Notes: a model not told the origin generated them from the sequence alone. A stretch of DNA of 64,000 nt from SB11 sp965249955 (GCA_965249955.1 OZ252261.1:3224001-3288000), one strand, 5' to 3'. Shown: positions 1 to 8,770, counted from the first letter of the stretch. Program-made: numbers and translations.

Positions 1-1959
1 AAGTACGATTACTGCACAGGCACGCGTACTATGGGTAGCTTGTATATTCTTTTAAAACGGAAACTAATACAAGACCAAAGCCTTTTTACCGAGCTGTTGT
101 CTCAATCGGGAAGTAATAATAATTCTCCACCCTACCGCTACTCGTATGCGCTTTACCAAAACGATAAATTGGTGAATAAGGGAGGCAAGTACAGCTATGC
201 ACTTAATTTTTCTATTGATACATCGGGCGGAAAAGAATTTATAAATTCAAACGGATACAGCCATTTAGTAAAACACGAGCCCAATAAAATTAGTGTAGTA
301 GTTAGCAAAAAAGAAGATACCGTTTTGCAGCCCCTTGCAGTGTTTAGCTTTTTGTTTTTAATGCTGCTACTATTTATAGCCTTGCTATTTGTGTATAACA
401 GTATAGTAGTTACCCTACGGGCAATGTTGGCCAATTATTCCAACAGGTGGAAATCGCTATCGCGCTTTTATAGGGTGATGAACAGAATAACACCCATTAC
501 CAAGCCCAAAGGAGTGCTGTTTAGCACTCGTATACAGGTTACCATGTTTGCCCTTGTATCATCAATATTGCTACTGTCTGGATATATCTTCTTACGTTAT
601 ATTGATTATAAATATACCGAAAGACAAGGCGACCGAATGGCGCAAAAAATTAAGTCGGTAGCAGGGGCTTTTGAAAATCAGGCACAGTTTGAAATGCAAT
701 TGATGTTGCCCGATGAACTAACAGGATATCTTAATCAGATAGGTGATTTTTATGAAACTGATATCAATTTTTACAATCCCGATGGGCACCTAATATCATC
801 CACCAAAAATAAAATATTTACAAGCGGTTTAGTGGCACGTCAAATTGATGCAGAAGCCTACCAAAAGCTAAAAGTTGAAAAGAAATCGTTTTATATACAT
901 GATGAGAAAATAGGCGTACTTAATTACGAGTCGGCTTACCTACCTATATTAGATACACGGCAAAATGTGGTAGCTTATCTTAATTTACCCTTCTTTACTA
1001 ATGAAGCAGAGTTGAACGAAGAAATATCAGCCTTCTTTGTCAATTTTGTTAATTTATACATCATGTTTTTTATGGTGGCGGCCGTATTTGCCTATTTTAT
1101 TACTCAAAGGGTAACAGCTCCACTCACAATTATTCAAAACAAATTATCAAAGCTTAGCCTTAGCAGTAAAAATGAGGTGATTGAATGGACTGACGAGGAT
1201 GAGATTGGTGAGTTAGTGGCACAATACAATAAAATGATTATTGCGCTTGAAGATAGTGCGGGCAAATTGGCCGAAAGTGAAAGGGAAGGGGCTTGGCGTG
1301 AAATGGCAAGACAAATTGCCCACGAGATTAAAAACCCGCTTACCCCCATGAAGTTGAGTTTGCAGCACTTGCAAAGGGCTTGGCTGGCCAAGGGTGATAA
1401 TATTGACGAGACCTTTAAAAGGGTTACAAATGTATTGATTGAGCAAATTGACAGCCTATCAAACCTTGCCTCTGAGTTTTCATCGTTTTCTAAAATGCCC
1501 GACCCAGTGGTGGAACAGCTTGAAATGAACGATTTGTTGCAGTTGGTGGCTCACTTGTACGAGGATACCGAAAATCTTTTTGTTCGTTTCCACAGGTTGG
1601 ATAAAGAGATAAGAGTATCTGCTGATAGAGACCAACTTTCGCGTGTATTTAAAAATATTGTTACCAACGCCATACAAGCAGTACCTGATGATGTTGAAGG
1701 GCGTATTGATATAGCCATAAAGGTTGAAAACGAAAAAGTAATAGTATCTATAACCGATAATGGCAAAGGCATACCAATGGAACAGGCCAATAAGGTGTTT
1801 ATACCTAGCTTTAGCACCAAATCATCAGGTATGGGCTTAGGCTTGGCCATCTCTAAAAAAATTATTGAAAGCTTTGGCGGTAAAATTACTTTCGAGTCGG
1901 AAGAAGGTAAAGGCACCGTGTTTTTTATTGTACTTCCGCTTTCCGTCGAAAACTCGTAA
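1..1959 (+). CDS. HAMP-domain sensor histidine kinase, 5' end cut by window
   Basis: The reading frame is open to the first base of the window, so the gene starts upstream. Counting from the first in-window ATG at 31, there are membrane segments near residues 101-125, 166-190 and 335-357 with an extracytoplasmic sensor region between the last two. A HAMP linker follows, then the phosphoacceptor H-box (HEIKNPLTP, His431), an N-box near 542-550, DNGKG at 576-580 and the glycine-rich G2 loop at 599-606. This is a complete NtrY-like autokinase core. The region before the first membrane segment, with paired aromatic repeats, resembles the periplasmic part of long Bacteroidetes kinases, so the full protein is probably much larger. 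No response regulator is visible downstream; a partner could lie upstream of the window. The signal sensed is unknown. Confidence 0.9.
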   Translation, partial: KYDYCTGTRTMGSLYILLKRKLIQDQSLFTELLSQSGSNNNSPPYRYSYALYQNDKLVNKGGKYSYALNFSIDTSGGKEFINSNGYSHLVKHEPNKISVVVSKKEDTVLQPLAVFSFLFLMLLLFIALLFVYNSIVVTLRAMLANYSNRWKSLSRFYRVMNRITPITKPKGVLFSTRIQVTMFALVSSILLLSGYIFLRYIDYKYTERQGDRMAQKIKSVAGAFENQAQFEMQLMLPDELTGYLNQIGDFYETDINFYNPDGHLISSTKNKIFTSGLVARQIDAEAYQKLKVEKKSFYIHDEKIGVLNYESAYLPILDTRQNVVAYLNLPFFTNEAELNEEISAFFVNFVNLYIMFFMVAAVFAYFITQRVTAPLTIIQNKLSKLSLSSKNEVIEWTDEDEIGELVAQYNKMIIALEDSAGKLAESEREGAWREMARQIAHEIKNPLTPMKLSLQHLQRAWLAKGDNIDETFKRVTNVLIEQIDSLSNLASEFSSFSKMPDPVVEQLEMNDLLQLVAHLYEDTENLFVRFHRLDKEIRVSADRDQLSRVFKNIVTNAIQAVPDDVEGRIDIAIKVENEKVIVSITDNGKGIPMEQANKVFIPSFSTKSSGMGLGLAISKKIIESFGGKITFESEEGKGTVFFIVLPLSVENS

Positions 1960-1993
1960 CACCATACGCTAAAATTGGGTAAATTCCGTTTTA

Positions 1994-3199
1994 ATGCGGA
2001 TGAACTATCAAAAAACTATATGGTGTATACTGTTTTTGCTGGCAATAGGCTCTTGCAAAAAAGATGAAAAGGTAGCAGAAGCTCAATACCCTGCTTATTT
2101 AGAAATTAAAAAAGAGGGGGTAGATATTTCTATTACGGGTATGGGACGTTACGCTACCCAAAACAAAGAACTTGTAATACAAACCGCTGAAGTCTTTTCT
2201 CAGTTTCAACAGCGAGAAACAAACCACTATGTGTTGGATGTAAGCGAAAAATCGACAAGACCGATTTCAGAAAAAATAAGATTTTACAACTCTTCAGGAT
2301 TAGATAAGCATTTAGGCTCGCTAAAATTTGAAGAGTCTAAATCAACAATGGCAGGTTTTGCGGCTAACTATACCTCTAGTAATCTACTTAATATTTATTT
2401 TTTTAGGCTTACAGGGAATTCAGGTATAAGTTTCTTAAGAACAACAAATCAAAGTTTAACCAATATAGAGCCAATAAAATTTGTGGATGTAAACGACGGC
2501 TATTTATTGGTAGGGGCTAAGATAAACGGTAGCGATAGAAACGTAGTGGTTATAAAATATTCGTTAAGTTTTAATAAAATATGGGAGAAAGAATACGGTG
2601 GCGCAGGAAATGATATGGCAATGGATGCGGTTGATTTGTGTGATACAAACTATGGCATATTGGCTTATACCTATAGCAAAGGTGCTGGAGATAGGGATAT
2701 ATGGTTTTTGAAGTTAGATAGAAATGGCTATGTACTTAGCGATACCACTTTTGGTGGTGCAGGGTATGACGAACCACAGCGAATTATACAACAAAATGGT
2801 TGTGATTTGTACATAGCAGGGCACTCAGCAAGTTTTGGAGCACCCGAGCACGATGGGTATATAATAAAATTAGATTATAAAGGAAACAAGGTTTGGGAAA
2901 AAACCTTTGGCACACCAATGCACGATGGGTTTAATGCAATAACCAATATACCTAATACCAAAACTTTTATAGCAGCAGGGCGTAGTATGCAAGGGATAGG
3001 GCAACCCGAAGATATATTTTTAGTTTCTTTTGACGAAGATGGAAGAGAACTTTGGCGCAAAAAATACGGCGACCCAAACCTTACCGAACTACCACAAGAA
3101 ATTATTGCTGATAACGAATTTTACTACTTAGCCTGCAACAGAATCGATATAGCTGGAAAATCGCATGGATTATTTATAAAAGATAAATTGGGTAAATAA
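1994..3199 (+). CDS. Propeller-repeat lipoprotein
   Basis: The 401-residue product starts with a lipoprotein signal peptide ending in the lipobox IGSC (Cys21), so it should be anchored in the outer or inner membrane. From about residue 170 to 390 there are roughly four 45-55 residue repeats with the pattern D-I/Y-x-x-K-x-D-x-x-G-x-x-x-W-x-K-x-F/Y-G, typical of Bacteroidetes surface beta-propeller repeats with no assigned activity. The first 150 residues match nothing I recognise. ATG codons at 1994 and 2000 are both possible starts. The gene begins 34 bp after the kinase and its stop codon abuts that of the converging rsmG. Function unknown. Confidence 0.8.
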   Translation: MRMNYQKTIWCILFLLAIGSCKKDEKVAEAQYPAYLEIKKEGVDISITGMGRYATQNKELVIQTAEVFSQFQQRETNHYVLDVSEKSTRPISEKIRFYNSSGLDKHLGSLKFEESKSTMAGFAANYTSSNLLNIYFFRLTGNSGISFLRTTNQSLTNIEPIKFVDVNDGYLLVGAKINGSDRNVVVIKYSLSFNKIWEKEYGGAGNDMAMDAVDLCDTNYGILAYTYSKGAGDRDIWFLKLDRNGYVLSDTTFGGAGYDEPQRIIQQNGCDLYIAGHSASFGAPEHDGYIIKLDYKGNKVWEKTFGTPMHDGFNAITNIPNTKTFIAAGRSMQGIGQPEDIFLVSFDEDGRELWRKKYGDPNLTELPQEIIADNEFYYLACNRIDIAGKSHGLFIKDKLGK

Positions 3200-3844
3200 C
3201 TACAACCAAACTTGCACTACTGCTTTGGTTTCAAAAAACTCTTCTTTAAAAAAAGTATTAAGTGGATGAACCTTTACGTATGCTTTTTTATTTGCCTTAA
3301 TAAACTCGTTTAGCTCTTCGTCCAGTTCACCACCTTTAAGGTATAGCACACCATTGGGTAGGTTACTGTTGTTTCCTTTGGTTATTTTATGTTTAATCCA
3401 CTCGTAAAAAGGGGTAAGGCGAGTAACGGCGCGACTAATAACAAAATCAAACTTGCCCTCTGCTTCTTCGGCACGTTGGTGGTGTGCGGTAAGATTTGTT
3501 AACCCTATTGCAGCGGCAACTTCTTGCACTACTTTTATTTTTTTGCCAATAGAATCAACCAATGTAAATTGGCAATTGGGAAACAAAATGGCTAAGGGTA
3601 TACCGGGGAAACCGCCACCTGTGCCTACATCCAACAGTTTAGTTCCATCGGCAAACTGAGCTATTTTGGCAATTCCTAACGAGTGTAATACGTGCCTCTC
3701 GTACAACTGCTCAATGTCCTTGCGCGAGATAACATTTATCTTCTCGTTCCACTCAGCATACAATGGTTGCAGCTGCTCAAACTGTTGTATTTGAGTAGCT
3801 GAAAGATTAGGAAAATATTTTGTTATAAGTTCTACCACATCCAT
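3200..3844 (-). CDS. rsmG: 16S rRNA (guanine-N7)-methyltransferase RsmG
   Basis: The 214-residue length and sequence fit RsmG (GidB), which methylates G527 of 16S rRNA using S-adenosylmethionine. The SAM-binding motif I is clear (DVGTGGGFPGIPLA, residues 72-85), followed by a VDS acidic motif near 96 and VISRAV near 135-140, both characteristic of the family. It overlaps the upstream glycosyltransferase by 13 nt on the same strand, so the two are probably cotranscribed and translationally coupled. Loss of this enzyme is known to give low-level streptomycin resistance in other bacteria. Confidence 0.95.
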   Translation of the reverse strand: MDVVELITKYFPNLSATQIQQFEQLQPLYAEWNEKINVISRKDIEQLYERHVLHSLGIAKIAQFADGTKLLDVGTGGGFPGIPLAILFPNCQFTLVDSIGKKIKVVQEVAAAIGLTNLTAHHQRAEEAEGKFDFVISRAVTRLTPFYEWIKHKITKGNNSNLPNGVLYLKGGELDEELNEFIKANKKAYVKVHPLNTFFKEEFFETKAVVQVWL

Positions 3845-4950
3845 TTCTTTTGACGGCTAAACAGGGTACGTATGCCCATTAGCAGGTAGTAAACAAAATA
3901 AAAAATATCTAAAAGAATAAAACCCCAAATAAGATTATTTTCTTTCAGTCTAGTCATAGCACCATAAAATATTATAAACATAAATAGCCAGCGCACACCA
4001 AAAATAATACCTGCAATTTCAGGTTGTTGCCACTGTGCTAAAAGGGTAATGCCTAGTATAAAAAACAGTATGTGGCTAATGTTTAACAACGCTAACCAAA
4101 ATTTATGGCTTAATTTATAATACTTACCTGTATGCAAGTGTCGGCTTTTTTGTTTCATCCACTCGCCCCACGTTGTTTTGGGTATTGAAGAGGTAAAAGC
4201 TTCGGGTTGTATACTTATTGCCGTGTTGGTTTTAGTTGCTACTTCATTAACAAATAAATCGTCATCACCACTAAGTATATGGTTGTGACTGGCAAAGCCC
4301 TTTACTTTAAAAAAAGTTTGTTTGCGGTAACTAAGGTTGCGACCAACGCCCATGTACGGGCTACCCGCCAGTGCAAACGAAAGGTATTGCAGCGCGGTAT
4401 AAAAAGTTTCGAAACGGATAAGGTAATTTATTAAACCACTTGTTTTTTGGTATGCTCCGTAGCCCAAAACCAACTCAGTTTTTGGAGTATACGCTTGTTG
4501 CATTTGGGTTATCCAGCTGTTACTTGCGGGCAGGCAATCAGCATCTGTCATTAGCAAAGTATCGTATTTAGCTGCTTTGATACCCAGTGTAAGCGCAAAT
4601 TTTTTGCCCTTGGGATAGCGTTCTTGCTCTTCAATAGTAACTACACGCAGTTGTGGGTACTGTGCCGACATTTCTTTTAGCAGCTCTTCTGAGGCATCCC
4701 ACGAGCAATTGTTTACCACCACAATCTCGTATTGTGGATGTGTTTGGTTTAAAAAATGGGGAAGGTGATTGCGTAGGTTTTCCGCCTCGTTTTTAGCTAC
4801 TATTATAACAGAAACAGGCTCAAGAGGCTGCTGCACAGGCTTAAATTTATAAAAGGCAAGCCTGCTAAATATTCCTAAATAGTAAAGTATTTGTATTAGG
4901 GCAAAAAAGCCAAAGGCTATTTGTAAGCCTTGTAACACACTAATATCCAT
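3832..4950 (-). CDS. Membrane-anchored family-2 glycosyltransferase
   Basis: A 372-residue protein with an N-terminal membrane helix, a GT2 catalytic domain and about three C-terminal membrane helices. GT2 hallmarks are visible: VIIVAKNEAENL at the start of the nucleotide-binding fold, a DxD-type motif (TDADC) near residue 140, GDDDLF and a QKSRH element standing in for QxxRW. It probably transfers a sugar on the cytoplasmic face to a lipid or polysaccharide acceptor; the substrate cannot be told. I place the start at the ATG at 4950 rather than the longer ATG at 5013, because a TATTTTTG promoter box lies just before it and the extra 21 residues precede the expected membrane anchor. It overlaps rsmG. 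Confidence 0.85.
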   Translation of the reverse strand: MDISVLQGLQIAFGFFALIQILYYLGIFSRLAFYKFKPVQQPLEPVSVIIVAKNEAENLRNHLPHFLNQTHPQYEIVVVNNCSWDASEELLKEMSAQYPQLRVVTIEEQERYPKGKKFALTLGIKAAKYDTLLMTDADCLPASNSWITQMQQAYTPKTELVLGYGAYQKTSGLINYLIRFETFYTALQYLSFALAGSPYMGVGRNLSYRKQTFFKVKGFASHNHILSGDDDLFVNEVATKTNTAISIQPEAFTSSIPKTTWGEWMKQKSRHLHTGKYYKLSHKFWLALLNISHILFFILGITLLAQWQQPEIAGIIFGVRWLFMFIIFYGAMTRLKENNLIWGFILLDIFYFVYYLLMGIRTLFSRQKKWMW

Positions 4951-4955
4951 TGCCA

Positions 4956-4963
4956 CAAAAATA
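4956..4963 (-). promoter_or_regulatory. Minus-7 promoter box before glycosyltransferase
   Basis: TATTTTTG on the minus strand matches the Bacteroidetes TAnnTTTG consensus and ends 5 nt before the ATG at 4950. No good minus-33 TTG partner was found, so the call rests on the minus-7 match and its position. Confidence 0.4.
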
Positions 4964-5284
4964 GCTACACCCAGTGTTTTGCTGATTATATTAATGTCCA
5001 CAGATATAGCCATTAAATGTTAATAATTTGTTACGGTTTATGTATCAAAATATGGTTAAGAAGCCTTTAAATGCTGTATTTACTTTGTCTTTATGCGTAA
5101 AAAATTTTAAATATTATGTTTGTTTTTGCTAAAATGAAAATGACTATAAGTGTGTACACTCAATACTATGGCTGATTTTTTTATGTTTCACCAATAATTT
5201 TTTGTTTGGTAATTTGAAACTCAGGCATTATTCTTGTAAAAGATAACGTATTAAACACACACTTTAACTTAGTTCATTTACCGT
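4964..5284. other. Intergenic region, no gene seen
   Basis: AT-rich gap between the divergently transcribed glycosyltransferase and rlpA-like genes. I see no credible reading frame, hairpin terminator or repeat. It must hold the promoter of the rlpA-like gene; the nearest consensus-like element is TAACTTAG at 5265-5272, with one mismatch to TAnnTTTG. Confidence 0.5.
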
Positions 5285-5908
5285 ATGAGGAAATATATTA
5301 CCGGTCTACTACTGGTTTTTTTCATGGTTGCCACATCAATAGTAGGTTTTGCACAAACCACTAAAGGCTTCGCCAGCACCTACCCTTTGGCTTACGATGG
5401 CACCACAACCGCAAGTGGCGAAACATACACTTCAACAGAATACACTGCTCGCCATGCCTCATTACCGTTTAATACCCTAGTAAAGGTTACCAATCTAAAA
5501 AACAACAAAAGCGTTACCGTTAGAATTAACGACCGTTTTAACTACCGCAACTCAAGGGTTATTGATGTTTCAAATGCAGCATCAAAAGCTATTGATTTGT
5601 TTGGTGATATTAACCCACAAGTAACTATTGAAGTTGTAGGAATGGCTGATGCGCTTATGTTGGCTTCAACACAAACAAGAGCAAATACGCAAACTACTAC
5701 ACAAACAGCAGCTACAACAAGCACAAGTAGCTCAACTGCTACTACGCAAACACAAACAGCTACAACAACTGCTGCTGCTGAAGTGAAAAAAGAAACTCCA
5801 AGTTTGCTTTCGAGCATTAAAATAAAAATACCTTCAATTTCACTTGAAGATGTAAACAACCTTACTACGCTTTCTATAAAATATTTAGCTATTACCTTAT
5901 TTAAGTAA
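5285..5908 (+). CDS. RlpA-like double-psi beta-barrel secreted protein
   Basis: The 207-residue product has a signal peptide (residues 1-23, cut after GFA) and an RlpA-type double-psi beta-barrel at about 29-119. Family signatures are present: TASGE, ARHASLPFNT, VKVTNL and RINDR, so the conserved His and Asp of RlpA lytic transglycosylases are kept. RlpA proteins cleave septal or denuded glycan strands in some bacteria; activity here is inferred only. Residues about 126-165 form a Thr/Gln/Ala/Ser-rich low-complexity linker, followed by a short tail ending in hydrophobic residues. There is no SPOR domain. A terminator follows 26 bp after the stop, so it is probably a single-gene unit. Confidence 0.8.
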   Translation: MRKYITGLLLVFFMVATSIVGFAQTTKGFASTYPLAYDGTTTASGETYTSTEYTARHASLPFNTLVKVTNLKNNKSVTVRINDRFNYRNSRVIDVSNAASKAIDLFGDINPQVTIEVVGMADALMLASTQTRANTQTTTQTAATTSTSSSTATTQTQTATTTAAAEVKKETPSLLSSIKIKIPSISLEDVNNLTTLSIKYLAITLFK

Positions 5909-5933
5909 TACAGGTTTTAGTTTATAAAAATAT

Positions 5934-5957
5934 AAGGGGCTTAGTAGCCCCTTTTTT
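5934..5957 (+). terminator. Intrinsic terminator after rlpA-like gene
   Basis: Stem AAGGGGC/GCCCCTT with a 6-nt loop (TTAGTA), followed by a run of six T residues. Confidence 0.85.
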
Positions 5958-5971
5958 GTTTTCTGCCTTTA

Positions 5972-6709
5972 TTACCAAGGAATTTCGCCTGTTTCCGGAT
6001 TACTTTCTTCACTGAAAAATTTACCTGTTGGCCCATTTTTATCAATCAAAGCATATTTTATAATACGTTTTCCCGCATCTTCCACCTCACCTCCAATGTA
6101 GTTGGTAAAATCGGTTTTGGTGTATCCAGGGCACACCGCATTTATTTTGAATGCTGTATCACGCAATTCGTAGGCTAAATGAATGGTGTACATATTTAAA
6201 GCCGACTTTGACGAAGCATACACTGCATATTTTGCATAATCATAAGCTTGCCAGTTTGGGTTGCTTTGAAGTGAAAGCGAACCTACACTGGTGCTAACAT
6301 TTACAATTCTTGGCTCTGATGATTTTTGCAATAAACCTATAAAGGTTTGTGTAATACTAATAACGCCATACAAGTTTACTTCAAACACTTCCTTAAACTT
6401 GTCTATACCTGTTTCAAGGGCATTTTGAGGCACTATTCCGCTAATACCGGCATTGTTAATCAATATATCTAAACATCCTTGTTCTTTTTCAATAATGTTC
6501 TTTGCCGATAAAATCGTGTCAGGTTTAGTAACATCTAGTTCAATAGCTTTAACATTTTGCAAGCCATTGTTATTCAGTTCATTTACAATTGCGTTTCCTT
6601 TTTCAATATCCCTACTACCTAAATAAACAAATAGTCCTTTTTTTAAAAGCTGTTTTGTTGTTTCCAAGCCAATGCCTTTGTTTGCTCCAGTAATTAATGC
6701 TGATTTCAT
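5972..6709 (-). CDS. Short-chain dehydrogenase/reductase
   Basis: A 245-residue classical SDR of carbonyl-reductase type. The cofactor motif TGANKGIG is at residues 7-14, NNAG at 85-88, and the catalytic YxxxK is Y164-K168 with a serine cluster near 139-141. It should reduce a carbonyl or oxidise an alcohol with NAD(P)H; the substrate is unknown. The gene lies 78 bp downstream of the Crp/Fnr regulator on the same strand, and a perfect 16-bp palindrome lies in that gap. This suggests that the neighbouring regulator controls it, possibly in response to a small electrophilic or carbonyl compound (inference). Confidence 0.88.
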   Translation of the reverse strand: MKSALITGANKGIGLETTKQLLKKGLFVYLGSRDIEKGNAIVNELNNNGLQNVKAIELDVTKPDTILSAKNIIEKEQGCLDILINNAGISGIVPQNALETGIDKFKEVFEVNLYGVISITQTFIGLLQKSSEPRIVNVSTSVGSLSLQSNPNWQAYDYAKYAVYASSKSALNMYTIHLAYELRDTAFKINAVCPGYTKTDFTNYIGGEVEDAGKRIIKYALIDKNGPTGKFFSEESNPETGEIPW

Positions 6710-6735
6710 TTTCTATCGTTTTAAAATTAATAAAG

Positions 6736-6743
6736 CAAAATTG
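6736..6743 (-). promoter_or_regulatory. Possible minus-7 box of the SDR gene
   Basis: CAATTTTG on the minus strand differs by one base from TAnnTTTG. The palindrome centre lies about 36 bp upstream of its last base, the geometry of a class-II activator site. Confidence 0.35.
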
Positions 6744-6764
6744 CAGCGTTAAAAAATGAAACCA

Positions 6765-6780
6765 TTTACCATTTGGTAAA
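6765..6780. promoter_or_regulatory. Perfect 16-bp palindrome, candidate Crp/Fnr operator
   Basis: TTTACCA-TT-TGGTAAA is a perfect 7-2-7 inverted repeat in the gap between the Crp/Fnr gene stop and the SDR start. A second copy with one mismatch lies before the Crp/Fnr gene itself (7388-7403). Two-fold symmetry and spacing suit a dimeric Crp/Fnr protein, although the half-site differs from the E. coli CRP and FNR half-sites. Confidence 0.55.
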
Positions 6781-6787
6781 AAGAGAT

Positions 6788-7354
6788 TTAGCGAATATTT
6801 CTTCGTATTCTGCTTAATGATTGTTGCGTAATACCTAAGTAAGAAGCTAGGTAGGCTAATGGAATACGGTTTGTAAGCGATGGATAGTTTTCCATAAACT
6901 CTAAATAGCGTGTGGTGGCATCTTGTGAGATTACAGGATATTTTCTTGTTTTTTGAAAAAGACACTTTTGAATCATCTTATTAGCAATATTGTCCCAGTC
7001 GGCAATGGTATCTGAAAGTTCTTCCCAATTTTGTTTTGAAAACACAATAAGTTTGCACGCTGTAATGGCTTGTAAATATTCTGACGATGCTGAATTTGTT
7101 TCAAAATTAGCATAATCAACTATTAAGCTGTTTTCACTAACAAAGCAACGTGTTATTTCTTCGCCTTTGTTGTTGTAATAACAATCTCTGATAATACCTT
7201 CAACAATAAAACCTACCTGTTTGGGTATTTTTCCGGCTTCAGAAAAATACTCATCTTTTTTAAGTTCAATTTCTTTAGCTTTCTTTTCAACAAGGTCTAT
7301 TTGTTGTTTATTCAAATTGCCAAACTGCAAAATAAACTCTATTAATACTTCCAT
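6788..7354 (-). CDS. Crp/Fnr-family transcriptional regulator
   Basis: A 188-residue protein with an N-terminal cyclic-nucleotide-binding-like beta roll (about residues 20-120), a central dimer helix and a short C-terminal helix-turn-helix (IPLAYLASYLGITQQSLSRI, about 165-185). It has no Fnr-type N-terminal cysteine cluster, so oxygen sensing through an iron-sulfur cluster is unlikely. The ligand is unknown. The recognition helix sequence QQSLSRIRR is very like that of the second Crp/Fnr protein at 32549-33130. A palindrome 34 bp before its start and another before the downstream SDR suggest autoregulation and control of the SDR gene. Confidence 0.9.
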   Translation of the reverse strand: MEVLIEFILQFGNLNKQQIDLVEKKAKEIELKKDEYFSEAGKIPKQVGFIVEGIIRDCYYNNKGEEITRCFVSENSLIVDYANFETNSASSEYLQAITACKLIVFSKQNWEELSDTIADWDNIANKMIQKCLFQKTRKYPVISQDATTRYLEFMENYPSLTNRIPLAYLASYLGITQQSLSRIRRNIR

Positions 7355-7387
7355 AGTAGCAAGTTAGGTACGGTTAATTTTGTTGAA

Positions 7388-7403
7388 TTTATCATTTGGT
7401 AAA
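7388..7403. promoter_or_regulatory. 16-bp palindrome before the Crp/Fnr gene
   Basis: TTTATCA-TT-TGGTAAA has one mismatch from perfect 7-2-7 symmetry and differs by one base from the copy at 6765-6780. A near-consensus minus-7 box (TAACTTGC, minus strand, 7359-7366) lies downstream, with the palindrome centre about 36 bp away, as in the other copy. Confidence 0.5.
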
Positions 7404-7476
7404 AAATGTCAATTGCAATTTATATACAAAGCATAAAAAGGATTGGTTAGCTCATTTTATACACTGTGCATTGCTA

Positions 7477-8577
7477 TTATATGCTTAGTTTATAAACCTT
7501 GCCGGGTAGGCTTTTTACCAAACCTTTTAATTCTAATTCTAGTAAAGTAAGCGAAACCTTGTTTAGCGATACATTGGTTTGCCTTGCTATTTCATCAATA
7601 CCCAAAGCATTTGTTTGCAGTATGTTGGCAATTTGGGTTTCGTGCTCGCTTAGATTATCGGGCAGAGTAAATGTTTTTATTTTTGGTGATGGGGCATTCA
7701 ATTCCCATCCCATCATAGTAGCTATGTCAAGGCCATTTTCAACTAATGCTGCTTTATTATTTTTTATCAACCAATTGCAGCCGTTTAGTTTTTTGGCTGA
7801 GGGTGATGCAGGTATGGCAAACACGTCGCGGTTATAGCTAAAAGCTATTTCAGCCGTTATCATTGAGCCGCCTTTCACATCCGTTTCAACCACTATCAAA
7901 GCATCGCACATACCTGCCACAATTCTGTTTCTGGTAGGAAAATTCTCACGGTCGGGGTTCGTTTTCGAAGGGTATTCGGTTAGCAAGCCCCCGTTTTCCA
8001 ACATCTTTTTAGCCGTAGGGGCATTTTCGGAAGGGTATAGCATATCCAATCCGTGTGCCAATACACCAATGGTTTGCATATTGTTTTGCAGGGCAGCTTT
8101 GTGTGCGGCTACATCAATACCATAAGCCAAACCACTAACAATAGTGCAGTTGTACGGTAGTAAGTCGGCTACCAGTTGGGCGCAAATTTCTTTGCTTTGC
8201 TCAGTAGCCTTGCGTGTGCCCACAATGCCCACCATATAGCTGTTGTTACAATCCATAGTCCCTTGCCCGTATAGCAATATAGGCGCATCGGCAATGTGTT
8301 TTAAATGTCGGGGATAGGCCGCATCAGAAAAAAACAGCAGATTAATATTGTTCTTTTCTATGTATTCAGCTTCGGTCTCAGCCTTCGCAAAATCTTTAAA
8401 CTGTGAAATTAGCTTAGCGTGTTTTTTACCAATGCCGGGTATTTTTAGCAGCCTAGGTTCTTTTTCGTTAAAAACAGCTTCGGCACTACCGCAATAGCCC
8501 AATAGGTTTTTTGCCAATACGGGCCCAATATGGGGTATTTGGGTAAGGGCAATTTTGTAGGCAAGTGGAGACAACAA
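7477..8577 (-). CDS. dprA: DNA-processing protein DprA/Smf
   Basis: The 366-residue product is DprA, which binds single-stranded DNA entering the cell and loads RecA during natural transformation. An N-terminal helix-hairpin-helix region (IPGIGKKHAKLI near 46-58) precedes the extended Rossmann domain with GIVGTRKATEQSK, SGLAYGIDVAAH and FPTRNRI motifs, and a C-terminal winged helix ends the protein. The start is a TTG at 8577: the frame is open only to 8604 and holds no ATG or GTG there, and the alignable sequence (LSPLAYKIALTQIPHIG) begins immediately. The TTG lies one base after the stop of the small lipoprotein gene, so translation is probably coupled to it. Confidence 0.95.
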   Translation of the reverse strand: MLSPLAYKIALTQIPHIGPVLAKNLLGYCGSAEAVFNEKEPRLLKIPGIGKKHAKLISQFKDFAKAETEAEYIEKNNINLLFFSDAAYPRHLKHIADAPILLYGQGTMDCNNSYMVGIVGTRKATEQSKEICAQLVADLLPYNCTIVSGLAYGIDVAAHKAALQNNMQTIGVLAHGLDMLYPSENAPTAKKMLENGGLLTEYPSKTNPDRENFPTRNRIVAGMCDALIVVETDVKGGSMITAEIAFSYNRDVFAIPASPSAKKLNGCNWLIKNNKAALVENGLDIATMMGWELNAPSPKIKTFTLPDNLSEHETQIANILQTNALGIDEIARQTNVSLNKVSLTLLELELKGLVKSLPGKVYKLSI

Positions 8578-8578
8578 G

Positions 8579-8770
8579 TTATTGTTTGTTTTTGCGTCGT
8601 TTATTTAGTTCGTGTTTTAGCGAGTCTACCTTAGCAGGGTTTTCATTAGCAGGCATGGGGGCTTCCCAAATGCTATCTGTTGTGGCCTCTTCTTTTGTTG
8701 CATTTTTATTGCTTTTGCATGCTGCCAAAAATAGGGGTAAACTAAGGGTTGCTAATAACAATTTTTTCAT
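8579..8770 (-). CDS. Small lipoprotein, 63 residues
   Basis: The product starts MKKLLLATLSLPLFLAAC, a textbook lipoprotein signal peptide with the lipobox LAAC (Cys18). The remaining 45 residues are charged and end in a Lys/Arg-rich helix; no family is recognised. Its start overlaps the end of the T9SS cargo gene by 29 nt and its stop is one base from the dprA start. This nesting, together with the signal peptide, supports it as a real gene in a three-gene operon. Confidence 0.75.
   Translation of the reverse strand: MKKLLLATLSLPLFLAACKSNKNATKEEATTDSIWEAPMPANENPAKVDSLKHELNKRRKNKQ

Noticed and set aside
4951..5013. Longer N-terminus for the glycosyltransferase (ATG at 5013)
   Set aside because: The added codons read through a TATTTTTG promoter box and precede the expected membrane anchor.
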